16,207 bases of DNA, from contig FR891144.1 in the NCBI GenBank assembly GCA_000433515.1, positions 1 to 16,207 on the forward strand, given 5' to 3'. The first letter of the stretch is position 1. Each line of letters opens with the position of its first letter. This document shows, one piece after another, positions 15,084 to 16,207 of the stretch. The position numbers and the translations under genes are program-made. The stretch comes from Candidatus Colimorpha enterica. Lineage in GTDB: Bacteria > Bacillota > Clostridia > Oscillospirales > CAG-272. The notes beneath the pieces are model-generated. The model was not told where the DNA came from. It saw only the letters and a program-made list of their open reading frames with translations, and ran no database searches.

Positions 15084-15344
15084 ATGAAAAACACAGCAAA
15101 AAAACTTCTTGCCTTCGCGGCATTCTTCATCCTTGCGACGGTGATGTTCATTCAGAACGCATTTGCCTACATTGACCCGTCGGCAATGACGTTCATTATT
15201 CAGATAATTGCCGGAGTTGCTATTGCCGCCGGCGCCGCATTAGGCTTTTACTGGAGAAAATTCAGGCGCGCCGTGACAAGGAAAAAGCGCAGCGACGACT
15301 ATGACGAAGACGATGACGACGATGAGGACGGGGACGACGAGTAA
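15084..15344 (+). CDS. Small membrane protein with YIDPSA motif and acidic tail
   Basis: An 86-residue protein of unknown function. Residues 8-28 are a signal peptide or membrane segment ending in AFA, where signal peptidase could cut. YIDPSAMT (29-36) follows immediately, recalling the YIDPSx or YLDPGxGS motif of small proteins seen beside AlkP-type envelope enzymes (from memory). A second membrane segment spans ~36-57, then WRKFRRAVTRKKR (57-69) is strongly basic, and the last 17 residues are almost all Asp and Glu. ATG at 15084 follows GGAGA by six bases and lies three bases after the previous stop, so the two are coupled. Its tail overlaps the signal peptidase start. It may be an accessory subunit of the AlkP-like protein; this is inference from position. 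Confidence 0.8.
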   Translation: MKNTAKKLLAFAAFFILATVMFIQNAFAYIDPSAMTFIIQIIAGVAIAAGAALGFYWRKFRRAVTRKKRSDDYDEDDDDDEDGDDE

Positions 15345-15870
15345 TCCCGATCCGTCGGACGGAAAAAAGCGCGCACTGCTCTGGCTTGTCATCCCGCTTT
15401 CCGCGGTGGCACTTGCGGCGGCGGTCAATTTCCTTCTCATCGTGAATGCCGTTGTCCCGTCAGCCTCTATGGAGCCGACGGTGCCGGAGGGCGCGCTTGT
15501 TGTCGGCTCACGGCTTGCATATCTGAACCGCTCCCCAAAAGCGGGGGATATCATCATATTCACGCATAAAGAATTTCCCGGAAAGCTGCTCATCAAGCGC
15601 GTTGCGGCAACCGAAGGACAGAGGTTCGCGGTGACGGACGGAGCGGTATATATCGACGGAAAGCCCATGGGAGACGCTCCCGGAGATGATTTTCCGGAGG
15701 TTATCGTTCCTGCCGGGATGCTTGTCGTGCTCGGAGACAATCGGGCGCACTCAAAGGACTCGCGGTACTGGGACGACCCCTTCGTCCGCGTATCCGATGT
15801 CCGGGCGAGAGCGGAATTCATGTATTATCCGCGTTTTGCGGCGCTGACCGGAAGCGTGCCGGCGGCATAA
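15301..15870 (+). CDS. Type I signal peptidase (S26 family)
   Basis: A membrane-bound serine protease that removes signal peptides outside the membrane. One hydrophobic segment (~25-50) is followed by VPSASMEPT with nucleophile Ser56, then GDIIIFTH, LIKRVAA with general-base Lys99, and LGDNRAHSKDSRYW (144-157), the usual box with GDNR. At 189 residues it has the length of Gram-positive enzymes. The start is uncertain: ATG at 15301, 15313 or 15322 all lie inside the acidic tail of the preceding gene, none with a clear ribosome site, so translation probably depends on coupling. The overlap is 44 bases if 15301 is used. The Thr-rich N-terminus is the +1-frame reading of Asp/Glu codons. It may process cluster partners, such as the AFA site in the small protein. 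Confidence 0.93.
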   Translation: MTKTMTTMRTGTTSNPDPSDGKKRALLWLVIPLSAVALAAAVNFLLIVNAVVPSASMEPTVPEGALVVGSRLAYLNRSPKAGDIIIFTHKEFPGKLLIKRVAATEGQRFAVTDGAVYIDGKPMGDAPGDDFPEVIVPAGMLVVLGDNRAHSKDSRYWDDPFVRVSDVRARAEFMYYPRFAALTGSVPAA

Positions 15871-15898
15871 TAAACCTTATTCAAGGACTAACAGTAAA

Positions 15899-16207
15899 AT
15901 GGAACTGATAAATACGGTGATTGGTGTCCCTCTCGGGTACCTGATGCGGTTCTGCTGGCTTCTTGTCAGGGACTACGGTGTTGCGATTATTATTTTCACC
16001 CTGCTTACTAAGGTGATAATGTTCCCGATATCGCTCCTTGTCCAGAAGAACTCCATCAAGATGGTGAAGATGAAGCCTCAGCTTGAGGCTCTCAGGTATC
16101 AGTATGTCGATGACAAGGACGCATATTTCGACGCACAGAACGCCCTTTACAAAAAAGAGAAATACAGCCCGATGGCGGGGATCTGGCCGCTTCTGCTTCA
16201 GCTTCCG
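15899..16207 (+). CDS. YidC/Oxa1-family membrane insertase, N-terminal part (cut by window end)
   Basis: The open frame from ATG 15899 runs 103 codons to the window edge without a stop. It begins MELINTVIGVPLGYLMRFCW, followed by VRDYGVAIIIFTLLTKVIMF, PISLLVQKNSIKMVKMKPQL and KYSPMAGIWPLLLQLP, which match the clostridial YidC pattern (first membrane helix, charged hairpin with repeated Lys, then the start of the second helix). It lacks an N-terminal signal peptide and lipobox. AAGGA at 15883-15887 is eleven bases before the ATG, rather far but usable. It inserts membrane proteins. Being last in an envelope cluster rather than beside rnpA/rpmH, it may be a second, dedicated copy. Confidence 0.9.
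   Translation, partial: MELINTVIGVPLGYLMRFCWLLVRDYGVAIIIFTLLTKVIMFPISLLVQKNSIKMVKMKPQLEALRYQYVDDKDAYFDAQNALYKKEKYSPMAGIWPLLLQLP

Noticed and set aside
1..16207. CRISPR array, tRNA, rRNA, insertion sequence or prophage
   Set aside because: No regularly spaced repeats, no tRNA-like cloverleaf or rRNA sequence noticed, and no transposase or integrase motif in any frame.

Overview
The window looks like a chromosomal segment of a low-to-mid-GC Gram-positive bacterium of the Clostridia, possibly a gut species. The grounds are clear AGGAGG-type ribosome binding sites, several TTG starts, textbook sigma-A promoters, LacI-type control, a short YidC without the Gram-negative periplasmic domain, and an LTA-synthase-like AlkP-superfamily protein. 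I cannot name a genus. I see no rRNA, tRNA, CRISPR array, insertion sequence or prophage gene.

Positions 51-9239 form a carbohydrate-use region. It opens with a large lipoprotein that looks like a TIM-barrel glycoside hydrolase (51-2789, +). A convergent hairpin terminator separates it from a LacI-family regulator (2864-3871, -) and a GH32-like five-bladed-propeller enzyme (3998-5500, -). From a shared divergent promoter region (5501-5765), an SGNH/sialate-O-acetylesterase-like enzyme and a GH31 alpha-glycosidase run in the other direction (5766-9239, +). That promoter region holds two near-consensus promoters and a 26-bp palindrome with a central CG, which is a good candidate operator for the LacI protein or CcpA. 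Only the first enzyme carries an export signal. The other three look cytoplasmic, so the picture is one of cleavage at the surface followed by intracellular deacetylation and trimming of an imported oligosaccharide. No sugar transporter is in view, and the substrate cannot be read from the sequence.

A strong bidirectional terminator at 9248-9292 closes this region. On the minus strand follows a three-gene operon (12583 to 9315): an ABC ATPase, a fused double-domain ABC permease, and a LicC-like CTP-type nucleotidyltransferase with an N-terminal winged helix. No substrate-binding protein is in the operon. The likely theme is import of a small amino-alcohol or phosphonate-type compound (choline or 2-aminoethylphosphonate are guesses) and its activation with CTP for attachment to a cell-surface polymer.

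Across a 538-bp gene-free divergent region, a plus-strand envelope cluster begins (13122 to the window end). It encodes a membrane AlkP/sulfatase-superfamily protein with five N-terminal membrane segments and an unusual sixth at the C-terminus, an 86-residue membrane protein with a YIDPSA motif and an extremely acidic tail, a type I signal peptidase whose start lies inside that acidic tail, and the first 103 codons of a YidC/Oxa1 insertase cut by the window edge. The most interesting unit is the whole 9.3-16.2 kb block, which may couple import, CTP activation and transfer of a head group onto an envelope polymer. That link is inference from gene families and proximity.
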